Virus record (IMG/VR): IMGVR_UViG_3300033153_005930 | Coordinates: 1 to 33,674 of that record | DNA: 33,674 bases | Reading direction: 5' to 3' (one strand) | Source of the DNA: a virus | In this document: positions 7,842 through 13,734 of the stretch, in pieces | Layout of the letters: every line of letters begins with the position of its first letter | Numbering within the stretch: position 1 is the stretch's first letter | Translations under genes and position numbers: made by a program | Notes under the pieces: generated by a model | What the model saw: the letters and a program-made list of their open reading frames with translations, nothing else | The model's database searches: none | What the model was told of the DNA's origin: nothing

Positions 7842-7963
7842 TCTTCCATGATATGTTCACTCTTAACCTCTCCAATGATAAACGTATCTATTATCCCTAT
7901 TACCGCAAAGGCATAAATAGCTAATGCGAACAGGAATGCTAAAACTATTCCTATGTATTTCAT
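7826..7963 (-). CDS. Small single-pass membrane protein, end of leftward operon
   Basis: A 45-residue protein too short for routine gene calling. Residues 3-27 (YIGIVLAFLFALAIYAFAVIGIIDT) form a transmembrane helix followed by a short charged tail. The ATG lies inside the upstream gene's stop (ATGA overlap) and has AAGGAATTAAATC as ribosome-binding site. It is the last gene of the leftward early operon and overlaps the 3' end of the convergent amidase gene. Function unknown; superinfection exclusion or membrane modulation would be guesses. Confidence 0.55.
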   Translation of the reverse strand: MKYIGIVLAFLFALAIYAFAVIGIIDTFIIGEVKSEHIMEDYFTP

Positions 7964-8163
7964 GATTTAATTCCTTTTTTATCTCCATTAAAATCTATAT
8001 AATTTGATAAAAGTATCACATCCTTGTTCTTGTCTTTACCCTCTAGCTTATAATATCCCTTAGCGGTTGGGTGTAGAATCAGGTTCATATTTGCAATTAT
8101 CCCATTACCATTAAGTATTTTATTTAACTTTTCTTCTGTTTCTTTATTAAGCATTATATTCAT
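7960..8163 (-). CDS. Hypothetical protein, leftward early operon
   Basis: A 67-residue charged protein (MNIMLNKETEEKLNKILNG...). The ATG at 8163 is preferred to an upstream GTG (8184) because AAAGGAATTGAC precedes it and it overlaps the previous stop as ATGA. The middle stretch NLILHPTAKGYYKLEGKDKN followed by DVILLSNYIDF suggests a small beta fold. No motif allows a function to be named. It sits between two short membrane proteins at the end of the ERF operon. Confidence 0.6.
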   Translation of the reverse strand: MNIMLNKETEEKLNKILNGNGIIANMNLILHPTAKGYYKLEGKDKNKDVILLSNYIDFNGDKKGIKS

Positions 8164-8291
8164 GTCAATTCCTTTCTGTTCCACATATTACTTATTGCTT
8201 TCTCTTCATTAGAAAGCCCTTTTGGTTGTTGCTTGGTCGGGAAAAACCAAACCAATAATACCAATGCAGTTATTGCTATGGTTTCAATCAT
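8160..8291 (-). CDS. Small membrane protein, leftward early operon
   Basis: A 43-residue protein with an N-terminal hydrophobic helix (residues 2-17, IETIAITALVLLVWFF) and a polar tail PTKQQPKGLSNEEKAISNMW. The ATG overlaps the upstream stop (ATGA) and its own TGA overlaps the next ATG, so the frame is fixed by coupling on both sides. The family is not recognised. Confidence 0.5.
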   Translation of the reverse strand: MIETIAITALVLLVWFFPTKQQPKGLSNEEKAISNMWNRKELT

Positions 8292-8725
8292 TTGTTATCC
8301 TTTTTCTTATCCCATAATTTCTTATTTGGGAAATCTGGGGCTTCTATGTTTTGCCTTGCAAGTAATTTCACTATAACATTGATGAATTTTTCAAACTCTT
8401 TTTTCATCATCTTTGATGTGTGTGTTGTCCTTCCATCGGTTGCAAAAGTTACAGCTAAAGTCCCGAATATGGATTTCACTAACTGCATTGTATAGTCGAT
8501 ATCAACATTTAAAAACTCATTGCCTAACTTCTTATTATTCTTATTTAAAAGTTGTGCTATCTGGGTGTACCACAAGTGTAAAGAATTGTTCATTTTGACA
8601 GTACGCATATCGAGATTTTTAATATCTACTTCATAAATGGCATCACTCAGCTTCTCCAATATGTCTATATCTGCTTGACTGTTTGGGAATAGTGCTATAC
8701 CGCCTTTTCTTAGTGTGATTTTCAT
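8288..8725 (-). CDS. NinB-like / phage recombination accessory protein
   Basis: A 145-residue protein with the segment SLHLWYTQIAQLLNKN, then DYTMQLVKSIFGTLAVTF and TSKMMKKEFEKFINVIVKLLARQNI, ending in a basic tail. The pattern (N/A)LHLyf..la..LN ... VK ... T..M....f..v...i...l matches small phage proteins found beside annealing proteins and often placed near NinB. I therefore infer a role in recombination or replication-fork processing, tentatively. It is coupled by ATGA overlaps to both neighbours and lies four genes downstream of ERF in the same operon. Confidence 0.5.
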   Translation of the reverse strand: MKITLRKGGIALFPNSQADIDILEKLSDAIYEVDIKNLDMRTVKMNNSLHLWYTQIAQLLNKNNKKLGNEFLNVDIDYTMQLVKSIFGTLAVTFATDGRTTHTSKMMKKEFEKFINVIVKLLARQNIEAPDFPNKKLWDKKKDNK

Positions 8726-8919
8726 ACTGATTCCATGTAGAAATTTATTTCTTTTTTATCATAGTTGAGCGTGTTATCCGTTGATTTACCACGATAGAAC
8801 GCATCAGATTGAGCCATAACACCTTTTTCACCGTTTGCCAATGCTCTTGCTTTGACAAGCCTTTCTCTCTCGTCTATTCGCTTTTTGATAAACCATTGTA
8901 TAGGGGTAGCATTTACCAT
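8722..8919 (-). CDS. Hypothetical protein, leftward early operon
   Basis: A 65-residue basic protein (IQWFIKKRIDERERLVKARALANGEKGV). The first half is probably a long amphipathic helix; no known motif. ATG has AAGGATAACTT as ribosome-binding site and overlaps the stop of a tiny upstream frame. It is coupled to the NinB-like gene by an ATGA overlap. Function unknown. Confidence 0.55.
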   Translation of the reverse strand: MVNATPIQWFIKKRIDERERLVKARALANGEKGVMAQSDAFYRGKSTDNTLNYDKKEINFYMESV

Positions 8920-8990
8920 AAGTTATCCTTAGTGTATTCCTTCGCATCGTCTATTAGATTATAATGCTCTCGTATAGCTATATCACTCAT
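8913..8990 (-). CDS. Very small hypothetical protein (25 aa)
   Basis: A 25-residue frame (MSDIAIREHYNLIDDAKEYT...) that fills the gap between ERF and the next gene. Its ATG overlaps the ERF stop by one base (TAATG) and its own stop overlaps the following ATG region, so continuous translational coupling supports it. A GGAAAGCATA sequence precedes the ATG. It could equally be a spacer with a chance frame. Confidence 0.4.
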   Translation of the reverse strand: MSDIAIREHYNLIDDAKEYTKDNLW

Positions 8991-9583
8991 TATGCTTTCC
9001 TTTGACTATTCAGCCATTCAATCATTTTATCGTAATTGTCAGCGTGAAGTTCAGCTAGGCTTTTCATCGTCCATGCAGTACAAACCTGTGGAACAGTTAA
9101 TCCAACTTCATTCGCAAGAGTGAATATATCTGCTATCTGCTTAGAGTTGATAAGTATTGTTGCAGTCTTTGCTTTCGGTGCTTCCTTTGGTTTTGGTTTC
9201 ACCTGTTCGCCCTCAGCATCTTTATCCTCATCAGAAGCAATACCACAAATAGAAGCCCACGCGTAACGTCTATAATAAGTAGATTGTGAACCTTGGACTT
9301 GGTATGCGTTCATCTTAGAAAGTTGGATAATGTCACCCGTAAAAGTAGACTCCATCCATTCCCCAGACACATGAACCATTCTAGTAAGAACTCCGTTTGG
9401 GATGTTCATTTGGATAATTGCCAAGCCGTGCTTGTGTAAAATAGGCTTAGTATGCTCTATGAGCTTCTCAAGACTTGTATAGTTATAACCATAACCCTCA
9501 CTGTCTTTACCAATATTTACCAACTCTGGGGAGACCTCTACATATGCCTTGAATAGTTGCTCTACATTCTCACTGGTTTTCAT
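8990..9583 (-). CDS. ERF-family single-strand annealing protein
   Basis: A 197-residue protein of the ERF (P22 essential recombination function) family, which anneals complementary single strands in phage recombination and genome circularisation. Diagnostic segments are YNYTSLEKLIEHTKPILHKH near residues 34-53, and AYQVQGSQSTYYRRYAW followed by SICGIASDEDKDAE near residues 92-124. A Pro/Lys linker (KPKPKEAPKAK) then leads to a C-terminal helical region. It is the main recognisable gene of the leftward early operon, coupled upstream (ATGA) and downstream (TAATG). A gene with SSB and DUF1064-nuclease partners elsewhere in the genome fits a phage-encoded recombination system. Confidence 0.85.
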   Translation of the reverse strand: MKTSENVEQLFKAYVEVSPELVNIGKDSEGYGYNYTSLEKLIEHTKPILHKHGLAIIQMNIPNGVLTRMVHVSGEWMESTFTGDIIQLSKMNAYQVQGSQSTYYRRYAWASICGIASDEDKDAEGEQVKPKPKEAPKAKTATILINSKQIADIFTLANEVGLTVPQVCTAWTMKSLAELHADNYDKMIEWLNSQRKA

Positions 9584-9771
9584 GATCTATCCTTATTTGT
9601 ATGATGTATTACACTTTTTGGCATCCAATCAGGTTTTAGAAAATCCAAATCATCTTCTTTTTCATCTTCTTCAATCACCCAGTGTTTTCTCACAATAGCC
9701 GCAAATTCAGAGCACGTCATTTGATTGTATTTCTCATTTTCTAGCATTTCCAATAGTTGTATTGCTTTCAT
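9580..9771 (-). CDS. Acidic hypothetical protein upstream of ERF
   Basis: A 63-residue acidic protein (EKYNQMTCSEFAAIVRKHWV, then EEDEKEDDLDF). The N-terminal half looks helical, the acidic middle might interact with DNA-binding partners. No family recognised. The ATG at 9771 follows GGGGCTAAC and its TGA overlaps the ERF ATG. Confidence 0.55.
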   Translation of the reverse strand: MKAIQLLEMLENEKYNQMTCSEFAAIVRKHWVIEEDEKEDDLDFLKPDWMPKSVIHHTNKDRS

Positions 9772-9779
9772 GTTAGCCC

Positions 9780-9950
9780 CTACCTGTCACTAGCTATCAT
9801 TCTAGCTATCTGTTTTTTACTGAAAGGCTTTTTGTCACCACTATGTTCTTTAGAGTCAGCCATCATGGTTTTAATGTTTGAATACCCTGCGATTTTAATC
9901 ACTCTCTTTTTCTTCATTCTACATAACTCAGCATATGAATAATCTCTCAT
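9780..9950 (-). CDS. Small basic protein, first gene of leftward operon
   Basis: A 56-residue Lys/Arg-rich protein beginning MRDYSYAELCRMKKKRVIKI. The ATG has a good ribosome-binding site (AAAGGAAATAGAT). It is the first frame after the divergent control region and would be the leading gene of the leftward early operon. The C-terminal SKKQIARMIASD could be a short DNA-contacting helix, so a small regulator is possible; I do not recognise a family. Confidence 0.55.
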   Translation of the reverse strand: MRDYSYAELCRMKKKRVIKIAGYSNIKTMMADSKEHSGDKKPFSKKQIARMIASDR

Positions 9951-9993
9951 ATCTATTTCCTTTGTTGTTTATTTAGAGGTAAAGCCCTCACAA

Positions 9994-10055
9994 GGGGATA
10001 ACAAGGTAGTGTTACTATTATTAAAGGATGAGTTAAAATAAATAGTGCTATCCCC
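9994..10055. repeat. Inverted repeat GGGGATA/TATCCCC with inner ACTATT/AATAGT
   Basis: Outer arms GGGGATA (9994-10000) and TATCCCC (10049-10055) are perfect; inside them ACTATT (10014-10019) pairs with AATAGT (10041-10046). Together they give a long, interrupted stem. It lies between the leftward operon and the next inverted repeat. Confidence 0.6.
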
Positions 10056-10069
10056 ATATCAAGGCTTAA

Positions 10070-10128
10070 AAGTAGCAAAGCCGGACTAATGTCACTCTTT
10101 CGAGGATGCCGTTATCTATTTGCTACTT
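10070..10128. repeat. 10-bp perfect inverted repeat AAGTAGCAAA/TTTGCTACTT
   Basis: Arms at 10070-10079 and 10119-10128 are perfectly complementary over 10 bp and enclose 39 bases containing CGG/CCG and CTC/GAG mini-pairs. The geometry (long closing stem with small inner hairpins) recalls a structured RNA, but it does not fit a tRNA: no standard T-loop or anticodon arm is seen. Confidence 0.65.
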
Positions 10129-10135
10129 ATTGTTG

Positions 10136-10247
10136 TGAAGTGGTGAGTGTAGGTGACTATTCGTAACTAACGTGTCATAGTGAGTTTGTGTACACACAAC
10201 AAGGTGTTTCCATCACAGCCTATCAAAGTTATTGTCACACCACTTCA
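10136..10247. repeat. Long extended stem TGAAGTGGTG/CACCACTTCA
   Basis: Perfect 10-bp outer arms at 10136-10145 and 10238-10247. Within them further nested pairs line up in order: GTGAC (10153-10157) with GTCAC (10234-10238, sharing the last base), and TAACT (10164-10168) with AGTTA (10227-10231). The centre carries a TGTGTACACA palindrome. Several nested pairings in the correct order suggest one long folded RNA or a cruciform. Confidence 0.6.
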
Positions 10248-10337
10248 ATTTTTAACTCAAAGAACACATCGAAATAAAATGTTTCGATAGGGAATTGTAG
10301 CAAGAGTTAGCTTAAATAGATATTAAATAGATTATAC

Positions 10338-10373
10338 TTGACAAATAAATAGAAAAAATGATATAATTGTCAA
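10338..10373 (+). promoter_or_regulatory. Consensus sigma70 promoter with overlapping TTGACAA/TTGTCAA operator-like repeat
   Basis: A perfect -35 TTGACA (10338-10343), 18-bp spacer and perfect -10 TATAAT (10362-10367) precede the RHH gene. TTGACAA (10338-10344) and TTGTCAA (10367-10373) form an inverted repeat covering both promoter elements. This suits repression by a dimeric regulator, perhaps the ribbon-helix-helix protein encoded just downstream. Confidence 0.8.
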
Positions 10374-10395
10374 ATAATAATAAAAAGGATTATAA

Positions 10396-10557
10396 ATGGC
10401 AGTAAGAACGGTAACATTTTCACTAGATGAGGAAATTATTAAAAAAATAGAGGTTATGACTAAAAATAGGGTTGAGATAGCAAGCAAATCTCATTTAATT
10501 ACAATAGCAATACTAAAAGAGTATGCACGATTTAAAAAGATGGAGGATAAGAAATGA
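10396..10557 (+). CDS. Ribbon-helix-helix (Arc/CopG-like) regulator
   Basis: A 53-residue protein with the RHH layout: an N-terminal beta strand RTVTFSLDEE that would pair in a dimer and insert in the DNA major groove, helix IIKKIEVMTKN, turn with KSHLI, and helix TIAILKEYARFK. It is the first gene after the strongest promoter in the window, has AAAAAGGAT as ribosome-binding site, and is coupled to the next gene by ATGA. A role as repressor or autoregulator of the early promoter is likely; the inverted repeat overlapping that promoter is a candidate operator. Confidence 0.65.
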   Translation: MAVRTVTFSLDEEIIKKIEVMTKNRVEIASKSHLITIAILKEYARFKKMEDKK

Positions 10558-10721
10558 AAACAATAGAAATAAGCGAACTAGAGAAGATAAATGATTTTAT
10601 TGAAGATGGAGATAGATTTATTTTTTTAAGTGATGTATTGGGAGCAATAGGGGAAGTGTCTTATTCAAATCAAAGAGATGCTACAGCAGATGAAGTGATT
10701 GAATTTTTAAGTAAGGGATAA
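10554..10721 (+). CDS. Small acidic hypothetical protein
   Basis: A 55-residue acidic protein (MKTIEISELEKINDFIEDGD...), ATG overlapping the RHH stop (ATGA). The coupling to a regulator suggests a partner such as an antitoxin-like or anti-repressor peptide, but no motif supports this. The layout of a short RHH protein followed by a small acidic one is also seen in type II toxin-antitoxin pairs, though the acidic composition here does not look like a toxin. Confidence 0.5.
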   Translation: MKTIEISELEKINDFIEDGDRFIFLSDVLGAIGEVSYSNQRDATADEVIEFLSKG

Positions 10722-10724
10722 AAA

Positions 10725-10850
10725 ATGCCAAGCATAAGAGTAATCAGAAGAACAAAACAAATCGCAGAAATATACTACAACAATAAATCAATGATGATCG
10801 CAGCGGTTGTTGAACTGCCTATGGAGTTATTGAAAATCATGGAGGATTGA
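10725..10850 (+). CDS. Small hypothetical protein (41 aa)
   Basis: A 41-residue protein (PSIRVIRRTKQIAEIYYNNK, then a hydrophobic MMIAAVVELP stretch). AAGGGATAAAAA precedes the ATG. Spacing of three bases after the preceding stop and one base before the next ATG supports a real operon member. Unknown function. Confidence 0.45.
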   Translation: MPSIRVIRRTKQIAEIYYNNKSMMIAAVVELPMELLKIMED

Positions 10851-10851
10851 T

Positions 10852-11178
10852 ATGAAAGTAAGTAAAGCAACAAAAACAGTTTGCCCTTTTTTAAGTATGC
10901 CATTAATCGCAGATTCAGAGGGATATAGAAGTGGGGCACTTTATAAAGTTATGTGCATGGGTGGTGACTGCATGACATGGGAATACACTAAAACACATAA
11001 AACTAAGCCATGCTCTACATCGGTACACAAGCCTGCTGTAAAAGCATTAGAAGAACAAATGATAAGGGATGGATATAAAAAAACAGAAGATGGAGTCTCT
11101 GAGTGGTGGACTAAAGAACTTCCAGAAGATGAAAAAGAAGGATATTGTAAAAGATTGGGGACAATACAATGCACATAG
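10852..11178 (+). CDS. Cys-rich early protein with CPFL...CMGGDCMTW motif
   Basis: A 108-residue protein with cysteines in VCPFLSMP (residue ~11) and VMCMGGDCMTW (residues ~34-40), plus later Cys (KPCSTS, GYCKRLG, IQCT). The CPf...C.g..CmtW spacing is a short zinc-knuckle arrangement seen in many small phage early proteins of unknown role. The C-terminal half is charged and helical. The gene follows the previous stop by one base and overlaps the next ATG. Function cannot be assigned. Confidence 0.6.
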   Translation: MKVSKATKTVCPFLSMPLIADSEGYRSGALYKVMCMGGDCMTWEYTKTHKTKPCSTSVHKPAVKALEEQMIRDGYKKTEDGVSEWWTKELPEDEKEGYCKRLGTIQCT

Positions 11179-11381
11179 AAAATCAAAGAATAAAAATGCC
11201 AACAAACTACCTCGACCCCGTAACATACATACCAAGCCATGTTCCAAATCGAAACGTAAGTCATGAGGATTGCGATCAAGGGGTGATAATGGATATCGTG
11301 GGCAACAACACGGTAAAAGTCTTGTTTTGCAAGAGTAGAACGGTACAGTCAGTAAATTGTAATGATCTAGTATTTGGATAG
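11169..11381 (+). CDS. Conserved small phage early protein (YIPSH...DCDQGVI type)
   Basis: A 70-residue protein with VTYIPSHVPNRNVSHEDCDQGVIMDIVGNNTVKVLF. The pattern V.Y.P.H ... H.DC..G(V/I)(V/I) ... V.V.F ... L(V) recurs in small phage proteins with an SH3-like barrel, usually of unknown function. The ATG lies inside the previous gene (10-nt overlap), with GGGGACAATACA upstream. Confidence 0.6.
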   Translation: MHIENQRIKMPTNYLDPVTYIPSHVPNRNVSHEDCDQGVIMDIVGNNTVKVLFCKSRTVQSVNCNDLVFG

Positions 11382-11390
11382 GGGGAAATT

Positions 11391-11447
11391 ATGACAAGAG
11401 AAGAAGCACAAACAGGAAAGCCACACATCAATAACGTGGAACATTAA
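11391..11447 (+). pseudogene. MTREEA leader peptide, N-terminal remnant of Cys-rich protein
   Basis: An 18-residue frame starting MTREEAQTGKPHINNVEH with a strong GGGGGAAATT ribosome-binding site, ended by TAA and immediately followed in the same frame by the ATG of the next Cys-rich gene. The paralogue at 18064 begins MTREEAIK and continues without interruption into the equivalent of the next gene. The simplest reading is a gene split by a stop codon; a functional leader peptide is the alternative. Confidence 0.45.
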
Positions 11448-11657
11448 ATGTTTGTTGATAATTGGATAGACGATAAAATAGATAAAATCTACAATGATAT
11501 AGAGAAACAAACTTGTGAGAACTGCATAACAGACTATAAAAGTTGCTTGATATTTCAAGGGGCAAATTCAAATATATGCCTAAATCACAAAGGGTTCAGT
11601 TGTAGTTTACACGAAAGGAAACCAAATGAAAGTAAGATACCCAAACCAATGCAGTAA
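11448..11657 (+). CDS. Small CxxC protein, paralogue of 18064-18255
   Basis: A 69-residue protein: DNWIDDKIDKIYNDIEKQ helix, then CENC and additional cysteines (KSCLIF, NICLNH, FSCSLH). The product of 18064-18255 has a matching helix (FVDNIYDDFESM) and CDNC plus CGTC. Both are likely zinc-binding mini-proteins. The start codon directly follows an in-frame TAA that ends the MTREEA frame, so this may be the surviving C-terminal part of a longer protein or be expressed by reinitiation. Confidence 0.55.
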   Translation: MFVDNWIDDKIDKIYNDIEKQTCENCITDYKSCLIFQGANSNICLNHKGFSCSLHERKPNESKIPKPMQ

Positions 11658-11790
11658 ATGCAGATTTTACACAATAGGTGTAAACCCAAGCAAACCACCG
11701 CGAAAGTCTTGTGATTACAAGCATAGTCATACTGGAGATCACACCATCTCGCAAACGGGAACTTGTGGTGTGTTTGAACCTAAAGATTAA
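11626..11790 (+). CDS. Small zinc-ribbon-like protein
   Basis: A 54-residue protein with CSKCRFY (residues 9-15), then KSCDYKHSHTGDHTIS and TGTCGVFEP. The Cys/His spacing suggests one zinc site. Ribosome-binding site CGAAAGGAAACCAA; it overlaps the preceding gene by 32 nt in another frame. It is the last gene before the structured region at 11.8 kb. Unknown function. Confidence 0.55.
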   Translation: MKVRYPNQCSKCRFYTIGVNPSKPPRKSCDYKHSHTGDHTISQTGTCGVFEPKD

Positions 11791-11801
11791 TTATGCTATA
11801 C

Positions 11802-11849
11802 TAACAATCTAAACACAAGTTATCTCTATGATGGTTTGTGTTATTGTTA
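11802..11849. promoter_or_regulatory. Hairpin TAACAAT-AACACAA / TTGTGTT-ATTGTTA
   Basis: Two consecutive 7-bp arms pair in order: TAACAAT (11802-11808) with ATTGTTA (11843-11849), and AACACAA (11812-11818) with TTGTGTT (11836-11842), with a 3-nt bulge. There is no U-run, so a simple intrinsic terminator is unlikely. TTGTTA at its right edge and TATAAG at 11866-11871 (16-nt spacer) could form a weak promoter. Confidence 0.6.
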
Positions 11850-11865
11850 AGATAGATTAATAGAT

Positions 11866-11954
11866 TATAAGTGAGCCGTCCAAGCTTAATGCCCTTACAC
11901 TTTGTGAGGGTTCACTTATAGGTTATTAATTTGGTGATATAGTTTTGGACGGCT
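11866..11954 (+). promoter_or_regulatory. Interleaved inverted repeats with pseudoknot topology upstream of replication genes
   Basis: Arm a1 TATAAGTGA (11866-11874) pairs perfectly with a2 TCACTTATA (11912-11920); arm b1 AGCCGTCCAA (11874-11883) pairs perfectly with b2 TTGGACGGCT (11945-11954). Because b1 lies inside the a-stem and b2 outside, the order is a1-b1-a2-b2. An internal hairpin CCCT..CAC/GTG..AGGG sits at 11892-11910. As RNA this is a three-stem pseudoknot; as DNA it could be interlocking operator sites. It ends about 40 nt before the DnaB-N-like gene. Confidence 0.7.
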
Positions 11955-11994
11955 ATCAATCACAAACCTAAATTTAATGTTCCGAAAGCACAGC

Positions 11995-12297
11995 ATGGAA
12001 ATAAATATCCAACGAGCTATATTAGCTTCATTTTTGTGGGCTAACGACATGGGAACTGATACAGCATATGCTTTCCCTCTTAACCAGCACTTATTTACAG
12101 GAGACAGATACTTAATTGCCTCAAAAGTAAACGAGATCACAGAAACAGAAGATAAGTTCTATGGTATTTTAAATCTTGAGATAGAAAATACATCACATCA
12201 AGAATGGCTAGAACTATCAAAAACGACACCGATTCCTTTCACTTTAGCCAAAAAATATCACGATAACTTATCAGACCCAAGAGGAGATAAGATATGA
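11995..12297 (+). CDS. DnaB N-terminal-domain-like protein
   Basis: About 100 residues resembling the N-terminal helical domain of replicative helicase DnaB: MEINIQRAILASFLWANDMG, then FPLNQHLFTGDRYLIASKVNEI, in the order of the DnaB-N collar domain (E.avLgall ... F....H..If..i..l). There is no ATPase domain in this frame; a RecA-fold ATPase is encoded two genes later. The start is uncertain: ATG at 11977 or at 11995; the latter matches the domain start, though neither has a good ribosome-binding site. It could be a helicase-loading adaptor or one half of a split helicase. Confidence 0.6.
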   Translation: MEINIQRAILASFLWANDMGTDTAYAFPLNQHLFTGDRYLIASKVNEITETEDKFYGILNLEIENTSHQEWLELSKTTPIPFTLAKKYHDNLSDPRGDKI

Positions 12298-12872
12298 AAC
12301 ATATAGGAATATGGATACCTATAGAAGTACTACATGATGAAAATCTAACACATACAGAGAGATATTTACTAATGGACATAATACAACTAGACAAACTTGA
12401 AAAAGGTTGCTTTGCTTCTAATGAATATTTTTCAGAATTATTAAATATGACAAAACCAAACATATCAAGATCACTTCATTCATTACAAGAAAAAGGCTAC
12501 ATTTCAATCAATATTAAAGTTGGAAGTCGTAATCACGATAGGGTTATCAAAATGATATTTGAGGGTTATCAAAATGATACTGAGGGGTTATCAAAAAGAG
12601 AAGAGACTATAGATAATAAAACAATTAATAAAACAATTAATATCTATGATGCTTTTCTTAAAGAACTAAAATCTAAGGTAAAAACTCCATCTAAAGTGAC
12701 AAAAACTAAAGATGGCGAAAAGCTATTTAAAAAGATAGAAGATAAGCAAAAACTGATAAGTGATTATATATCACATCAGGAAGAGAAGAAAGAATTTGCA
12801 CAAAGAATAACAGCCTTTATGGAAGACTATAGCCCTACTGAAAATGATTGGAGTCAGTATGCAAGAGCTTAA
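12294..12872 (+). CDS. HTH_36-type replication initiator/primosomal protein
   Basis: A 192-residue protein whose first 80 residues match the HTH_36 winged-helix pattern: WIPIEVLHDENLTHTERYLLMDIIQLD, GCFASNEYFSELLNMTKPNISRSL, then SLQEKGYISINI. Such domains occur in plasmid and phage replication initiators and DnaD-like primosome proteins. The remaining half is Lys-rich and probably coiled, ending in an acidic segment EDYSPTENDW that might contact the helicase. Its ATG overlaps the previous stop (ATGA), and its 3' end overlaps the ATPase gene, consistent with a replication complex. Confidence 0.7.
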   Translation: MKHIGIWIPIEVLHDENLTHTERYLLMDIIQLDKLEKGCFASNEYFSELLNMTKPNISRSLHSLQEKGYISINIKVGSRNHDRVIKMIFEGYQNDTEGLSKREETIDNKTINKTINIYDAFLKELKSKVKTPSKVTKTKDGEKLFKKIEDKQKLISDYISHQEEKKEFAQRITAFMEDYSPTENDWSQYARA

Positions 12873-13734
12873 CGAATTTGACATACTAGATAATAAATGT
12901 AAACAACTATTAAGCACTATCGACACATCTTTAAATCACAAAGAGAAAATGAAACTCAAGAGAGAGTATCATACCACTAAGTTAAAAATGATTGAGTTGC
13001 TAGATACAGAGCAGACAAACAAAGGAGTTACTGCAAGACAGCTCATAAGTGATGTAAATAGCCGTCCAAAAGTGCCAAGGTATAGTCTAGGTATCAGAGG
13101 ACTTGACGAGGCTTTAAATGGCGGTATAGAGTTGGGAACATTCATACAACTTGCAGGACAATCTTTCACGGGTAAAACACATTTAGTCCTAGAGATACTT
13201 TCAAATATTGCAGGAGCATGGGGAGCCGTACTCTTTAATTTTGAAATGGGCGATGTTAGAATAGCCAATAGACTTGATAAGCTACTCGTGACCGATACAC
13301 AATTAGACAATCTAGTCATAGACAGCAGAACAAGAGATATTGATATGTTGATAACAGAGATTAGAATTTACGCTAAAAAAGGTGTGAAGTTTTTTGCGAT
13401 TGACTCTAAGATGAAGATCACATCAAGCGAAAAAGAGGATATGAAGCGTTTTGCAGAGATAAGTTCTAAGCTTTCACGAGTGTGTCAAGAGAATGATATT
13501 ATAGTTTTTTTGATTAATCAAATGAATGAAGCAGACCTACAAAGTAAACGATTAGCTTTTAAGGGAAGTGGAGATCAAATGTATGATACAGATATTGCAC
13601 TCTTTTATATGTTAGAGAAAGATGATAGCAGAGTTTTGATATGTAATAAAAACCGTCAGGACGAGAGAGGTTTTGTCTTAAATACATGGCTAAATGATGA
13701 TGATAAAGTCGAGTGTGTAGAGGTAAGAAAATGA
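12859..13734 (+). CDS. RecA-fold DnaB/RadA-like replicative ATPase
   Basis: A 291-residue ATPase. After a coiled N-terminus (about 75 residues) comes GIRGLDEALNGGIELGTFIQLAG and Walker A AGQSFTGKTH (about residues 99-108), then VLFNFEM, Walker B-like VKFFAIDSKM, and INQMNEAD resembling the sensor loop of DnaB/RadA-type proteins. It lacks the DnaB N-terminal domain, which a separate upstream gene appears to supply. It is likely the phage helicase or helicase-like motor. An ATG at 12844 exists, but GGAG at 12850-12853 suits the ATG at 12859. Confidence 0.75.
   Translation: MQELNEFDILDNKCKQLLSTIDTSLNHKEKMKLKREYHTTKLKMIELLDTEQTNKGVTARQLISDVNSRPKVPRYSLGIRGLDEALNGGIELGTFIQLAGQSFTGKTHLVLEILSNIAGAWGAVLFNFEMGDVRIANRLDKLLVTDTQLDNLVIDSRTRDIDMLITEIRIYAKKGVKFFAIDSKMKITSSEKEDMKRFAEISSKLSRVCQENDIIVFLINQMNEADLQSKRLAFKGSGDQMYDTDIALFYMLEKDDSRVLICNKNRQDERGFVLNTWLNDDDKVECVEVRK

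Larger units (their letters stand above)
9951..10395. other. Non-coding divergent control region
   Basis: These 445 bases separate the leftward (ERF) and rightward (RHH) early operons. I find no credible gene. They hold three long inverted repeats (listed separately at 9994-10055, 10070-10128 and 10136-10247) and, at the right end, a consensus rightward promoter. A short GAGG/CCTC pair at 9976-9989 lies next to the leftward operon's ribosome-binding site. The leftward promoter is not clear. The density of structure is compatible with a replication origin, an untranslated RNA or a cluster of operators. Confidence 0.6.

Noticed and set aside
10070-10128. tRNA gene
   Set aside because: The closing stem is 10 bp and there is no T-arm consensus, anticodon arm or CCA-compatible acceptor layout.
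10554-10850. Type II toxin-antitoxin pair behind the RHH gene
   Set aside because: The following small proteins do not look like known toxins; the gene order alone is not enough.
11069-11266. 65-aa Lys-rich frame inside the Cys-rich early gene
   Set aside because: It overlaps two better supported, coupled genes in other frames and has no family features.
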